This document shows positions 24,369 to 34,700 of a DNA stretch of 38,334 nt, in pieces (the first letter of the stretch is position 1; each line of letters begins with the position of its first letter). The DNA lies in assembly GCA_012841015.1 (NCBI GenBank), contig DUVN01000019.1:1-38334 (forward strand). Direction: 5' to 3'. This DNA is from Clostridiaceae bacterium. Lineage in GTDB: Bacteria; Bacillota; Clostridia; Saccharofermentanales; DTU023. Below the pieces are notes generated by a model, which saw nothing but the letters and a program-made list of their open reading frames with translations, was not told the DNA's origin and did not search any database. A program made the translations under genes and the position numbers.

Positions 24369-25388
24369 ATGTCAAATTCTACAAATTCATTCAAACGTAT
24401 TGCCGTTGGTCTCCTAAGCCTTTTGTTGTTTACAAGTCTTGCGTTTCTTGGAACGGAAGCCAATGCGATCATAGGGGTTATTGACAACGTAGTGGTCACA
24501 ACCGATCGTCCTCTCCAGCAAGACACGGATATCGCTGCCTTTTTGAATGGTATCAAGCTCGTCGAACCGGAAGATGACATTGTCAAATTTTTTGAAGTAT
24601 ATCTAACGTATTTTAATCCAGAATATGAACGCCCACGCCCAATCGAGACGGGAAAAGCCAAGCCGGGAGATTACGAGTTCTGCATCATAATTGAGCTAAA
24701 CGACGGCTGGGATTTTCTTGATTCCAACAAAGTCACGGCTACATTGAACGGTAAACGCCTCGACCGATGGTCTACGGAAAGTGGGAAACGGAGTGGAGAG
24801 GGCATTCAGTTGTTGACGGCGCTACCACGCTACAAGGTTACGTTCAATACGGATGGCGGCAAACCCGTTCCGCCCGTGCAATGGGTTCTTGAAGGACAGA
24901 AAGTTAAAGTCCCGAAACAACCCACTAAACCGGGTTATACATTTGACGGGTGGTGGCATGATGTGCCGAGAATGTCGTTGGAATATGAATTTAATTTGGG
25001 GCTGTATCAAAATCTTCCACTGATCGCCCACTGGAAAGCTCTGCCGACCAAAAAGACCACCACAACCACCACAACCACGACAACGACAACAACAACATCG
25101 CTTGAACCCGAACCGACGACATTGCCGACCGAGGAACCAACAACCACAACGGAGATACTGGAGCCGACGACCACGGAAGCTTTGATCGAACTTACGACTA
25201 CACCGGACGACACCATGCCTGACACTACTTCCTATAGTGAGTCTAACGATTGGTGGATAAAGTCCACCGATGAAAAGAGCGGAGGAGGCGGGTTCAGCCT
25301 CACCACGTTCCTTTTCACAATCGGAGGCGTCGTCGTTTTGGCAGGATTTGGCATCCTCATGTATATGATCGGGCGCAGAAAGAAATAA
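24369..25388 (+). CDS. Secreted InlB-B-repeat protein with Thr-rich stalk, paralogue 3
   Basis: 339 residues. Signal peptide ends near residue 35 (ANA). The N-terminal module keeps TTDRPLQQDTDIAAFLNGIKL and GKAKPGDYEFCIIIELNDGWDF. The B repeat (YKVTFNTDGGKPVPPVQWVL, GYTFDGWWHDVP) is followed by a stalk with an uninterrupted run of about 14 Thr, the block TTTEILEPTTTEALIEL, then NDWWIKSTDEKSGGGG, a membrane helix (LTTFLFTIGGVVVLAGFGILMYM) and GRRKK. The pre-anchor motif differs from paralogues 1 and 2, placing paralogues 3-5 in a second subgroup. AAAAGGAGG precedes the ATG. It has its own leader and terminator. Confidence 0.85.
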   Translation: MSNSTNSFKRIAVGLLSLLLFTSLAFLGTEANAIIGVIDNVVVTTDRPLQQDTDIAAFLNGIKLVEPEDDIVKFFEVYLTYFNPEYERPRPIETGKAKPGDYEFCIIIELNDGWDFLDSNKVTATLNGKRLDRWSTESGKRSGEGIQLLTALPRYKVTFNTDGGKPVPPVQWVLEGQKVKVPKQPTKPGYTFDGWWHDVPRMSLEYEFNLGLYQNLPLIAHWKALPTKKTTTTTTTTTTTTTTSLEPEPTTLPTEEPTTTTEILEPTTTEALIELTTTPDDTMPDTTSYSESNDWWIKSTDEKSGGGGFSLTTFLFTIGGVVVLAGFGILMYMIGRRKK

Positions 25389-25411
25389 GCAATTCGCATG
25401 TCAACTTACGA

Positions 25412-25443
25412 AAGCGCCTCGATCCGGATCGGTCGAGGCGCTT
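25412..25443 (+). terminator. Terminator-like hairpin after paralogue 3
   Basis: AAGCGCCTCGA and TCGAGGCGCTT form a perfect 11-bp stem with a 10-base loop. It shares its arm sequence with the terminator after paralogue 5 but lacks the long T run. Confidence 0.7.
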
Positions 25444-25490
25444 CAGTTTACAAGCAAGTCTTCCAAAAATGATTTCTTTCAGATCACGCA

Positions 25491-25730
25491 GACGATTTGT
25501 TTGCATTTAATACATCATTTTGGTATTAATAATATTGTGGGAGTAATCGGTACCCACAGGTTGACTTAGACTGGCTCCTTTATGTAGTCCTTTTCACACT
25601 TGGACGAGCAATCGGCGTGCTAAAACGCGTACATGCGAGCCGGGGCCGAGCAGTCCGTGGAGGATGCCTCTGACGCAAGCTAAAACGCGTGCAGGCGAGC
25701 CGGGGGGCTATGCGCCCACTGAATGGAGGA
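25491..25730 (+). promoter_or_regulatory. Duplicated structured leader of paralogue 4
   Basis: A homologue of the leader at 24187-24355. TTGCAT (25501) and TATTAA (25524) are conserved 17 bases apart. The hairpin GTGGG/CCCAC at 25537-25557 matches the GTGG/CCAC hairpin of the other leader, with a G-U pair there becoming G-C here. A further small hairpin, GGGC/GCCC, is at 25705-25717. The leader contains an internal 60-bp duplication. Confidence 0.55.
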
Positions 25731-25740
25731 TCATTATGTC
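25621..25740 (+). repeat. 60-bp tandem duplication in the leader of paralogue 4
   Basis: TAAAACGCGT is repeated exactly 60 bases apart (25621 and 25681), followed in both by similar GCGAGCCGGGG. The first copy also retains a GGAGGATG that mimics the real ribosome binding site and start region in the second copy. It opens an in-frame ATG at 25664, 24 codons ahead of the true start. Confidence 0.8.
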
Positions 25741-26779
25741 AAGTTTTGCTACTTCTCTCAAACGTATCATGGTCGGATTTCTGTGCCTTTTGATGCTTAC
25801 AAGCTTCTTGCTTCTTCGGACAGAAGAGGTTACAGGTGGAGCCTATCTTGAAGAAGTCGATATCATCTCAAACATACCTTTCTGTCAGGGCACGGATATC
25901 AAGGCGTTTCTGAATAGTATCTGGCTCAATGTGCCGGACATGAAGGATGTGAAAGAGTTTAGTTTCTATCTATGGGCTGTCAAATCTAACGGTGAGCTGA
26001 TACCGGTTACAGCGGGAAAAGTGGATCCTAAGTTAAGATATCAACTCGAGGTGGATATTTCATTAAAACCTGGCAACTATTTTCACTCAAATGATAACCT
26101 CTATGTCGCATTTAATAATGAGGAAGCATTTTGGTTAGGGGACATATACGCCGGGTCACCCCACATGGGTGCTCTGTGGTGGCTGAAACCGCTTCCTCGC
26201 TATAAAGTCACGTTCGATGCGGCTGGCGGCAAGCCTGTTCCGCCTGTTCAATGGGTCGTTAAAGGAGACAAAGTTGAATACCCGGATGAACCCACTAAAA
26301 AAGGCTACGAATTCCTTGGATGGTGGCAAGGCACATCAAAGAGCGCGAAACAGTGGTGGTTTACGAATAAAGTTGATAAAAATCTGTCCCTCGTCGCACG
26401 ATACAAAGCCCTTCCAACGCCTAAACCTAAGACAACTACTACGAAGGCCACTACGACTACCACCACTACTACAACAACCACAACCACAACGACAACAACA
26501 GAAATGACAACTCCTTTGCCTGAGGAAACCACCTCAACTACGCCGGAGATGGTCGACCCTACAACCACGGAAGCTACGATTGAGCTAACGACGTCGTCAG
26601 AAGCTATCGTACCAGACATCTCCTCTAGTGAACCTAATGATTGGTGGATACAGCCCACCGATGAAAAGAGTAAAGGAGACGGCTTCAGCCTCACCACGTT
26701 CCTTTTTACGATTGGAGGTGTCATCGTTTTGGCAGGATTTGGCATCTTAATGTATATGCTCGGACGTAGGAAGAGATAG
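25736..26779 (+). CDS. Secreted InlB-B-repeat protein with Thr-rich stalk, paralogue 4
   Basis: 347 residues from the ATG at 25736, which follows TGGAGG. Signal peptide about 1-32. The N-terminal module is the most divergent of the five (ISNIPFCQGTDIKAFLNSIWL; KLRYQLEVDISLKPGNYF). The B repeat YKVTFDAAGGKPVPPVQWVV ends in GYEFLGWWQGTSKSAKQWW. The stalk has the longest Thr run of the family, about 18 residues, then MVDPTTTEATIEL, NDWWIQPTDEKSKGDG, a membrane helix and GRRKR. It is followed after 33 bases by paralogue 5 and probably shares its transcript. The in-frame ATG at 25664 also has a GGAGG-like site because of the leader duplication, but would place 24 residues before the signal peptide. 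Confidence 0.84.
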   Translation: MSSFATSLKRIMVGFLCLLMLTSFLLLRTEEVTGGAYLEEVDIISNIPFCQGTDIKAFLNSIWLNVPDMKDVKEFSFYLWAVKSNGELIPVTAGKVDPKLRYQLEVDISLKPGNYFHSNDNLYVAFNNEEAFWLGDIYAGSPHMGALWWLKPLPRYKVTFDAAGGKPVPPVQWVVKGDKVEYPDEPTKKGYEFLGWWQGTSKSAKQWWFTNKVDKNLSLVARYKALPTPKPKTTTTKATTTTTTTTTTTTTTTTTEMTTPLPEETTSTTPEMVDPTTTEATIELTTSSEAIVPDISSSEPNDWWIQPTDEKSKGDGFSLTTFLFTIGGVIVLAGFGILMYMLGRRKR

Positions 26780-26812
26780 TCGAGATTGAGTAGAGATAGA
26801 GGAGGAATTCTT

Positions 26813-27862
26813 ATGTCAAGTTTTATTCATTCTTTTAAGCGCGCAACGGTTGGACTGCTATGCCTCGTACTGTTATCAAGCCTCATGTTCATTGGAACGG
26901 AAGTTGAAGCGGGAAGTGAACCGATTAGAAAGATCGAAATCAAAACCGATCGGGCTCTCCACCAATATACAGATATCGCGGCCTTTTTGAAGGGTGCAAA
27001 GCTCATCTATCCGAAAAAGAGTGTTGTTAAGAAATTCAATTTCTATATGATCTATGATGATAAAGAGAGGAATGAGCTCTACATAATCGAAAAAGGCAAA
27101 GCCAAGCCGGGAAAGTACGAGTGTTGGGTCGAAATTGAGTTAAAACCGGGTTATCACTTTGATAATGACAGTAATGTCACCGCCACTTTAAATGGTAAAC
27201 GCCTCGACTGGTGGCAAGCAAATTCATACTTTAATAATCAACAAGGACAGGGTGCGCGAGTGTTGACCGCGCTCCGGCGCTACAAAGTCACTTTCAAAAC
27301 GGCAGGCGGTACGCCCGTTCCTCCTGTGCAATGGGTCATTGAGGGACAAAAGCCTAAAGTTCCCAAACAGCCCGTTAAAACTGGTTACACATTCCTTGGA
27401 TGGTGGCACGATGTGCCGAGATTTTCTGAAAAATGGAATTTTAACGAACAGCTTTATCAAGATCTCCCACTGATTGCGGAATGGGAGCCTATTCCAACCA
27501 AAAAAACGACCACCACGACAAAAAAGACTACCACCACCACAAAAAAGACTACGACCACCGCGACCACCACGCCACTTATTACAGAAACGACGACGCCTTT
27601 ACCTGAGGAACCCACAACAACCACAACGGAGATGATCGAGCCTACGACCACAGAAGCAACGATTGAGCTCACGACAACGTCAGAAGCCGTCGAACCTGAC
27701 GTCTCCTATAGTGAGCATGACGATTGGTGGATAAAGTCCACCGATGAAAAGAGCGGAGGAGGAGGCTTCAGCCTCACCACGTTCCTCTTCACGATTGGAG
27801 GTGTCATCGTTTTGGCAGGATTCGGCATTCTCATGTATATGCTTGGACGCAGGAAAAAATAA
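26813..27862 (+). CDS. Secreted InlB-B-repeat protein with Thr-rich stalk, paralogue 5
   Basis: 349 residues. Signal peptide ends near VEA (about residue 33). The N-terminal module has KTDRALHQYTDIAAFLKGAKL and KAKPGKYECWVEIELKPGYHF. The B repeat is YKVTFKTAGGTPVPPVQWVI with GYTFLGWWHDVP. The stalk differs from the other four: KK is inserted every five Thr (KKTTTTT repeated), making a 21-base direct repeat. Then come MIEPTTTEATIEL, DDWWIKSTDEKSGGGG, and a membrane helix with GRRKK, nearly identical in DNA to paralogue 3. The ATG at 26813 follows GGAGG; the upstream in-frame ATG at 26786 lacks one. Followed by a strong terminator. Confidence 0.85.
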   Translation: MSSFIHSFKRATVGLLCLVLLSSLMFIGTEVEAGSEPIRKIEIKTDRALHQYTDIAAFLKGAKLIYPKKSVVKKFNFYMIYDDKERNELYIIEKGKAKPGKYECWVEIELKPGYHFDNDSNVTATLNGKRLDWWQANSYFNNQQGQGARVLTALRRYKVTFKTAGGTPVPPVQWVIEGQKPKVPKQPVKTGYTFLGWWHDVPRFSEKWNFNEQLYQDLPLIAEWEPIPTKKTTTTTKKTTTTTKKTTTTATTTPLITETTTPLPEEPTTTTTEMIEPTTTEATIELTTTSEAVEPDVSYSEHDDWWIKSTDEKSGGGGFSLTTFLFTIGGVIVLAGFGILMYMLGRRKK

Positions 27863-27882
27863 ACGATACTCATACCAACACC

Positions 27883-27920
27883 AAAGCGCCTCGCTCCAAG
27901 TTGAGCGAGGCGCTTTTTTT
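27883..27920 (+). terminator. Intrinsic terminator after paralogue 5
   Basis: AAAGCGCCTCGCTC and GAGCGAGGCGCTTT form a perfect 14-bp stem with a six-base loop, followed by a T7 run. It may also stop rpoC transcripts coming from the other side. Confidence 0.93.
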
Positions 27921-27982
27921 CGCAAGCAGATCCTCTAATGCAGTCGTTCAGCTGCGAGGCTATCCGACATCTTCATTAGGCA

Positions 27983-30900
27983 TTAATTTGTTTCTTCAGC
28001 TTGGCTATTTGAAAAGTCAAATAGCTCGAGCAGCGGATTATAAGGTTCGTCCGAAACATTATCTTTCTGCGTTGGCTCCAAGTCAAAAGACCATGCGTCA
28101 CGGTAATCTACGGGATCGATCCCCCGTGATTTCATGTACGCTTCAAATTCCTCTTTCGTCTCCTGTACGAAACCAACTTCAAGCGCACGTTTCTCATATT
28201 CTGTACGGGAAATCTTATCATCGACCGTTGCGTTGAGCAGCGGCATGTTCGCGGGCACGACAGGAATGGAGCTGATCTCGCGATAGCGCTTTAGTCCTGT
28301 TCCAGCAGGAATCAGTTTCCCGATAATAACGTTTTCCTTTAGACCTTCGAGCGGGTCGATCTTGCCTTTGACAGCAGCATCTGTCAGAACACGTGTTGTC
28401 TCTTGGAAAGAAGCTGCCGACAGGAATGATTCTGTCGCGAGTGATGCCTTCGTGATTCCAAGCAGAATCTGTGCTCCCGTAGCAGGTGTAAGTCCTCTAT
28501 CTTGCGCCCATTTATTCGCGCTGCGATACTCAGACATATCGACGATACTTCCTGTCAACAATTGCGTATCTCCGGGATCTTCGACTCTGTACTTACGCAA
28601 CATCTGCCGCACAATAATCTCAATGTGCTTATCGTTGATTTCAACACCGTTATTCTTGTAAACTTTGAGGACTTCCGCGATGATGTACTTCTGAACACCG
28701 CGCGGACCCTTGATTTTCATGATGTCGTGCGGGTTGACAGAGCCATCCGTGAGAAGATCACCCTCTTCGATGACATCACCAGTGTTGACGATCAAAGACG
28801 TTGAAATAGGAATTGAGTACGTCTTGCTCTGACCATCCTCTGCCGTCACTGTGACTTCACGACGACGCTTTTCTGTCTCGACCACTTGAATCGTTCCGCC
28901 CAACTCGGAAATAATCGCCTGACCTTTTGGCTTTCTCGCCTCGAATAACTCCTCAACACGTGGCAGACCTTGCGTGATGTCACCGCCTGAGGCGATACCG
29001 CCCGTATGGAACGTGCGCATCGTCAGCTGTGTTCCTGGCTCACCGATCGATTGCGCAGCCATAATACCAACTGCTTCCCCAACGACAGCAAGGCCCCCGG
29101 TCGCGAGATTTCGTCCGTAACATTTTGCGCAGACGCCTTTATTGCACTGACACGTCAGGTTGCTTCTGATCGCTACTTTTCCGATGTTGAGCTGTTCAAT
29201 CTTGGTTGCCATCGTATTGCTGATCATCTCGTTCCTATTGACGAGCACTTCGCCCGTCTCAGGGTGAAGGATCGGCAAGGCAGCAAAACGCCCATCAATA
29301 CGATCTGAGAGCTTCTCGACGACACGTTTTACTTTACCGCCGACTACGACGGGCGTAACCTCGACATAATCTTCTGTTCCGCAGTCTTCCATACGAATGA
29401 TGACATCTTGAGAAATGTCAACGAGGCGTCTCGTCAAGTATCCAGAGTCGGCTGTTTTCAGGGCAGTATCGGACAGAGATTTTCGTGCACCGTGCGATGA
29501 GATGAAGAACTCGAGCACGTTCATCCCCTCGCGGAGGTTCGACTTAATCGGAATTTCAATCGTGCGCCCCGATGTATCGGTCATATTGCCACGAATACCT
29601 GCTAGCTGCTTGATTTGGTCGATGTTTCCTCTCGCTCCCGACCGTGACATCATATAGATCGGATTGTAGATCCCAAGCTTCTCCTTAAGGGCTTCAGTGA
29701 TCTCATCTGTCGTCCTACGCCAGATGCCGACAACGGCCTCGTAACGTCCACTCTCGTTCAGCAATCCAAGTTGATACTGTTTGTTGACAAATTCAACGCG
29801 CTCCTCAGCAACGCTTATCAACCTTTCTTTGACCTCAGGCACAACCATGTCGAAAATTCCGATTGAAACACCACCAACCGTCGCATAGTGGAACCCCATT
29901 TCCTTGATCTCGTCAAGAACGGCCGCCGTCTCTGTGATACCGCGGACATCGATGCACCGCTCAATAATGACGCCTAGCTCCTTCTTCCCGACAACAAAAT
30001 CGCACTCTAGAGCCACTTGGCTCGCATCGTCATCGCTGCGTTCAACAAAACCTAGATCCTGCGGAATAATGCTGTTGAACAGAAAGCGCCCGAGTGTCGA
30101 CTGTACGATTCCTCGATAGCGTTTACCGTCGCGCTCAACTTCACGGAGTACACGAATTGTCTGACCGAGCGTAATGATTCCCTTTTCGTACGCCATTTCA
30201 GCTTCTTCAACACTAGAGAAGGCACGTGGAGGGGCATCTTCAGCGACATCAGGATTTGGCTTCTCAATCGTCAAGTAATAACATCCGAGCACCATGTCTT
30301 GTGTAGGAACCGTAACAGGTTTACCGTCCTGAGGTTTCAGTAGGTTGTTTGATGAGAGCATCAAATAACGTGCCTCAGCCTGTGCTTCAGCTGATAGCGG
30401 CACGTGCACTGGCATCTGGTCACCATCAAAGTCAGCGTTAAAGGCTGTACAAACAAGCGGGTGTAGGTGAATAGCTCTACCCTCTACAAGGATAGGCTCA
30501 AATGCTTGAATACCAAGCCTGTGCAATGTCGGTGCCCGGTTAAGGAGAACGGGGTGATCCTTAATGACTTCGTCCAACATATCCCAGACAACATCGCCCC
30601 CTCGCTCAACGAGCCTACGAGCCGATTTGATGTTCTGCGCGTAGCCATGGCGCATTATTTCACGCATGACAAATGGCTTAAACAGCTCGAGCGCCATCTC
30701 TTTAGGAAGACCACACTGGTGCAATTTTAGCTCAGGCCCGACGACGATGACAGAGCGTCCGGAATAGTCGACGCGCTTACCCAGCAAGTTCTGGCGGAAA
30801 CGTCCTTGCTTACCCTTTAACAAGTCAGAGAGAGACTTTAGCGGTCTGTTACCTGCTCCTGTAACAGGGCGTCCGCGGCGCCCGTTATCAATAAGGGCGT

Positions 30901-31783
30901 CAACGGCTTCCTGTAGCATTCTCTTTTCGTTGCGAACGATAATGTTCGGCGCACCAAGCTGTAGAAGCTTATTTAACCTGTTATTGCGGTTAATCACACG
31001 TCGATAAAGATCGTTCAAGTCCGACGTCGCAAAACGCCCACCATCGAGCTCAACCATTGGACGCAGTTCAGGCGGGAGAACTGGCAGAACGTCGAGCACC
31101 ATCCAGCTCGGCTTGTTGCCTGAATTCCTAAATGCCTCGACGACTTCAAGGCGCTTGATGAGTCGCGCCTTACGCTGACCTCTCGCACCGGCTTCGAGCT
31201 CCTCACGGAGGCTGTCAGCAAGACTTTCAACGTTGATTTCAGCGAGCAAATCACGTATGGCTTCAGCACCCATCTTCGCGACAAAAGAATTGCGACCATA
31301 TTGTTGGACAGCTTCGCGGTAATCGCGCTCATTGATGATTTGCATCTTCTCGAACGATGTCTCACCAGGATCAATCACGATATACGCCGCAAAATAAATG
31401 ATCTTTTCAAGATTACGGGGCGACATGTCAAGGATGAGCCCCATGCGGCTCGGGATACCGCGGTAGTACCAGATATGCGTTACGGGAGCTGCAAGTCGAA
31501 TGTGTCCCATGCGTTCGCGGCGAACCTTCGAAAGCGTCACTTCAACGCCACATTTATCGCAGGTAATGCCACGATAACGCTTCGTTTTATATTTACCACA
31601 GAAACATTCCCAGTCTCGAGATGGTCCAAAAATTTTCTCACAGAACAAACCGTCTGTTTCCGGTTTAAGTGTCCGATAGTTAATCGTTTCAGGTTTTTTT
31701 ACTTCACCTTTCGACCAATCGGTAATTTTTTCCGGAGAAGCGAGGCCAATACCAATTGCTTCAAAGTTTCCCATTTCAGACAT
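27983..31783 (-). CDS. rpoC: RNA polymerase beta' subunit
   Basis: 1266 residues. The N-terminal zinc motif is [20 protein letters not shown], the catalytic Mg-binding loop is NADFDGDQ, and the second zinc cluster has [13 protein letters not shown]. The C-terminal half includes the trigger-loop region ([28 protein letters not shown]). It forms the active centre of transcription with RpoB. The ATG follows AAGGAGG, 12 bases after the rpoB stop, so the two are one operon. Downstream lies the convergent surface-protein island instead of the rpsL-rpsG-fusA genes often found there in Firmicutes. Confidence 0.98.
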   Translation of the reverse strand: MSEMGNFEAIGIGLASPEKITDWSKGEVKKPETINYRTLKPETDGLFCEKIFGPSRDWECFCGKYKTKRYRGITCDKCGVEVTLSKVRRERMGHIRLAAPVTHIWYYRGIPSRMGLILDMSPRNLEKIIYFAAYIVIDPGETSFEKMQIINERDYREAVQQYGRNSFVAKMGAEAIRDLLAEINVESLADSLREELEAGARGQRKARLIKRLEVVEAFRNSGNKPSWMVLDVLPVLPPELRPMVELDGGRFATSDLNDLYRRVINRNNRLNKLLQLGAPNIIVRNEKRMLQEAVDALIDNGRRGRPVTGAGNRPLKSLSDLLKGKQGRFRQNLLGKRVDYSGRSVIVVGPELKLHQCGLPKEMALELFKPFVMREIMRHGYAQNIKSARRLVERGGDVVWDMLDEVIKDHPVLLNRAPTLHRLGIQAFEPILVEGRAIHLHPLVCTAFNADFDGDQMPVHVPLSAEAQAEARYLMLSSNNLLKPQDGKPVTVPTQDMVLGCYYLTIEKPNPDVAEDAPPRAFSSVEEAEMAYEKGIITLGQTIRVLREVERDGKRYRGIVQSTLGRFLFNSIIPQDLGFVERSDDDASQVALECDFVVGKKELGVIIERCIDVRGITETAAVLDEIKEMGFHYATVGGVSIGIFDMVVPEVKERLISVAEERVEFVNKQYQLGLLNESGRYEAVVGIWRRTTDEITEALKEKLGIYNPIYMMSRSGARGNIDQIKQLAGIRGNMTDTSGRTIEIPIKSNLREGMNVLEFFISSHGARKSLSDTALKTADSGYLTRRLVDISQDVIIRMEDCGTEDYVEVTPVVVGGKVKRVVEKLSDRIDGRFAALPILHPETGEVLVNRNEMISNTMATKIEQLNIGKVAIRSNLTCQCNKGVCAKCYGRNLATGGLAVVGEAVGIMAAQSIGEPGTQLTMRTFHTGGIASGGDITQGLPRVEELFEARKPKGQAIISELGGTIQVVETEKRRREVTVTAEDGQSKTYSIPISTSLIVNTGDVIEEGDLLTDGSVNPHDIMKIKGPRGVQKYIIAEVLKVYKNNGVEINDKHIEIIVRQMLRKYRVEDPGDTQLLTGSIVDMSEYRSANKWAQDRGLTPATGAQILLGITKASLATESFLSAASFQETTRVLTDAAVKGKIDPLEGLKENVIIGKLIPAGTGLKRYREISSIPVVPANMPLLNATVDDKISRTEYEKRALEVGFVQETKEEFEAYMKSRGIDPVDYRDAWSFDLEPTQKDNVSDEPYNPLLELFDFSNSQAEETN

Positions 31784-31795
31784 TGTCCAGCCTCC

Positions 31796-34700
31796 TTATC
31801 CTAATATTTCATCCTCAGCATCTTCAGCCTCACTTGGATTCTCATCATCAATTTCATCGGACTCCGTATCATCCAAGATGCCACCCTCTTGATCGAGCAG
31901 ACCTGCCGTAAATCCTTCTGCATCAAAGAGTTCGTCAAGGGTATCGACACCGGTAAGAGCAGCTAATGTACGGCGCGTGACCGTTTCATCTGCTTGGTCG
32001 TCTTCATCGCTTTCAGGAATTGGCAACTCCTCATGCAAGTCCGATAGAATGTGCACATCAAGGCATAGCGATTGAAGTTCTTTGATCAAAACCTTGAACG
32101 CCTCGGGGACGCCGGGTTCCGGGATGTTCTCACCCTTTACGATCGCCTCATACGTCTTCGTCCGGCCCCAGATGTCATCAGATTTGACAGTCAAAATCTC
32201 CTGCAATGTGTATGCAGCACCATAGGCTTCAAGCGCCCACACTTCCATCTCACCGAAACGCTGTCCGCCAAACTGTGCCTTACCCCCGAGTGGCTGCTGC
32301 GTGACGAGAGAATACGGACCGATAGAGCGTGCGTGGATTTTGTCATCGACGAGGTGGAGCAACTTCATGTAATACATGATGCCTACCGTTACGCGACTCT
32401 CAAACGGTAAACCCGTTCGTCCGTCGTACAGAATAGTCTTCCCATCTGTCTCCATACCAGCTTCAATAAAAGCATCGACAACATCTTGTTCATCGGCGCC
32501 ATCGAAAACGGGGGTAGCGACTTTCCAGCCTAGCTTGTTGGCGGCGGCACCGAGATGGACTTCCAGCAACTGTCCGACGTTCATACGCGATGGAACACCG
32601 AGCGGGTTGAGCACGATGTCGAGCGGTGTACCATCGGGCAGGAAGGGCATATCCTCTTCAGGCAGAATCTTGGAGACAACACCCTTATTTCCGTGGCGCC
32701 CCGCCATCTTATCGCCTACTGAGATCTTGCGTTTCTGTGCAACATAGACGCGGACAAGCTTCGTCACGCCATGTTTCAGCTGCTCGTCGTGATCACGTGT
32801 GAAGATCTTGATATCGACAACGACACCTGACTCGCCGTGCGGAACACGTACGGATGTATCGCGCACTTCACGTACTTTTTCTCCAAAAATTGCCCGGTAG
32901 AGGCGCTCCTCAGGGGTTAACTCCGTTTCACCTTTCGGTGTCACTTTACCGACGAGAATATCACCAGCGTGCACTTCCGCTCCAATGCGGACAACACCTT
33001 CTTCGTCGAGGTCTTTTAAGGCGTCATCTGCCACATTGGGGATTTCACGTGTAATCTCTTCCGGGCCGAGCTTCGTATCGCGCGCCTCACACTCGTACTC
33101 AGCAATATGGATTGACGTATAGACGTCGTCTCTCACCAAACGCTCACTGAGCAAGATAGCGTCTTCGTAATTGAATCCCTCCCACATCATGAAGCCAATC
33201 AAAACGTTGCGCCCCAATGCGAGCTCACCATTATCTACTGACGGTCCGTCAGCGATAATATCACCTTCTTGGACGGCATCGCCAACCTTGACAAGCGGTC
33301 TCTGATTAATGCAAGTCCCTTGGTTCGAGCGCGCGTACTTTTTGAGCTGGTAAAGATCAGTTGTATCGTCATTACCACGGACAACAATTCTATCACCCGC
33401 AACGTGCTCAACGAAACCGTCACCTCGAGCGACAACGCAAACACCTGAATCTTTCGCGGCGCGATACTCCATTCCCGTCCCGATGATGGGAGCTTCCGTT
33501 TCGATCAGAGGAACGGCTTGACGCTGCATGTTAGATCCCATCAGCGCCCGGTTTGCGTCGTCATTACCGAGGAATGGAATCAGCGAAGTGGCCACCGAAA
33601 CGAGCTGCTTCGGAGAAACGTCCATTAAGTCAACCTTATCGGGATCAAGTTCCAAGAACTCGTCGCGATAACGACAAGAAATCTTCTTATTGATGAAATG
33701 GCCTTCCTCATCGAGAGGTTCATTCGCCTGTGCAATATTAAAATGGTCCTCTTCATCTGCTGTAAAATAGCGCACTTCGCTCGTCACGACGCCTTTGGCC
33801 TTATCATAAATGCGGTACGGCGTCTCGATAAATCCGTAGCGATTGATACGCGCATAGGTTGCAAGCGAATTGATGAGGCCTATGTTCGGTCCCTCAGGTG
33901 TCTCGATCGGACACATGCGACCGTAATGCGATGAATGGACGTCGCGTACTTCAAAGTTGGCGCGCTCACGCGAAAGACCGCCAGGTCCAAGTGCCGAGAG
34001 ACGGCGCTTATGCGTCATCTCGGCCAATGGGTTCGGCTGATCCATAAACTGTGAGAGCTGACTCGAACCGAAAAATTCTTTAATCGCAGCAGAAATCGGT
34101 CGCGTATTAACAATATCCTTCGGCAAGGGCAATGCATTGCCAGGGATGGTCTGCATACGCTCACGCACGACGCGCTCCATACGTGAAAAACCGATGCGCA
34201 TCTGATTCTGCAAGAGCTCTCCAACAGAACGAATACGACGGTTACCGAGATGGTCAATATCATCGCGTACACCGACACCGTACTCAAGTCCGATGTAATA
34301 GCTGATCGTGGCAAGAATGTCTTGTAGCGTCAGATGACGCGGGATCAGCTCATTCCTCCTCGACTCGAGAAGGCCACGCAGTTTCTCTCCCTGAACGGGC
34401 GCTTCGAGGACTTCTTCCACGATCTCGCGGAGTACCGGCGTATAGACGCTCTCAGTGATACCTATTTGGTCGAAATCGATTTCATCAAGAACACTTGAAT
34501 TGATGTAGCGGCCCATGAAAGCGCGCGCATCAACGCGGTCGTTGCCAACGATACGTAGACGGTGATCAAACTGTGTCACAGTATCACCCATCCGGTGAAT
34601 CGGGTAAACGTCGACGCTATTGATGCCAGCCTGCTGGATGGCATCAGCTGCTTCCCTCGTGATGATCTCATCAGCGAGCACAAACACCTCACCATCATCA

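Noticed and set aside
25621-25725. Cyclic-di-GMP riboswitch upstream of paralogue 4
   Set aside because: A GACGCAAGC stretch recalls the GEMM-I motif, but the other conserved blocks and the two-helix layout are not present.
33950-34090. Rifampicin-resistance substitution in RpoB
   Set aside because: The Asp, His and Ser at the main resistance positions are wild type; the nearby Pro is at a naturally variable site.
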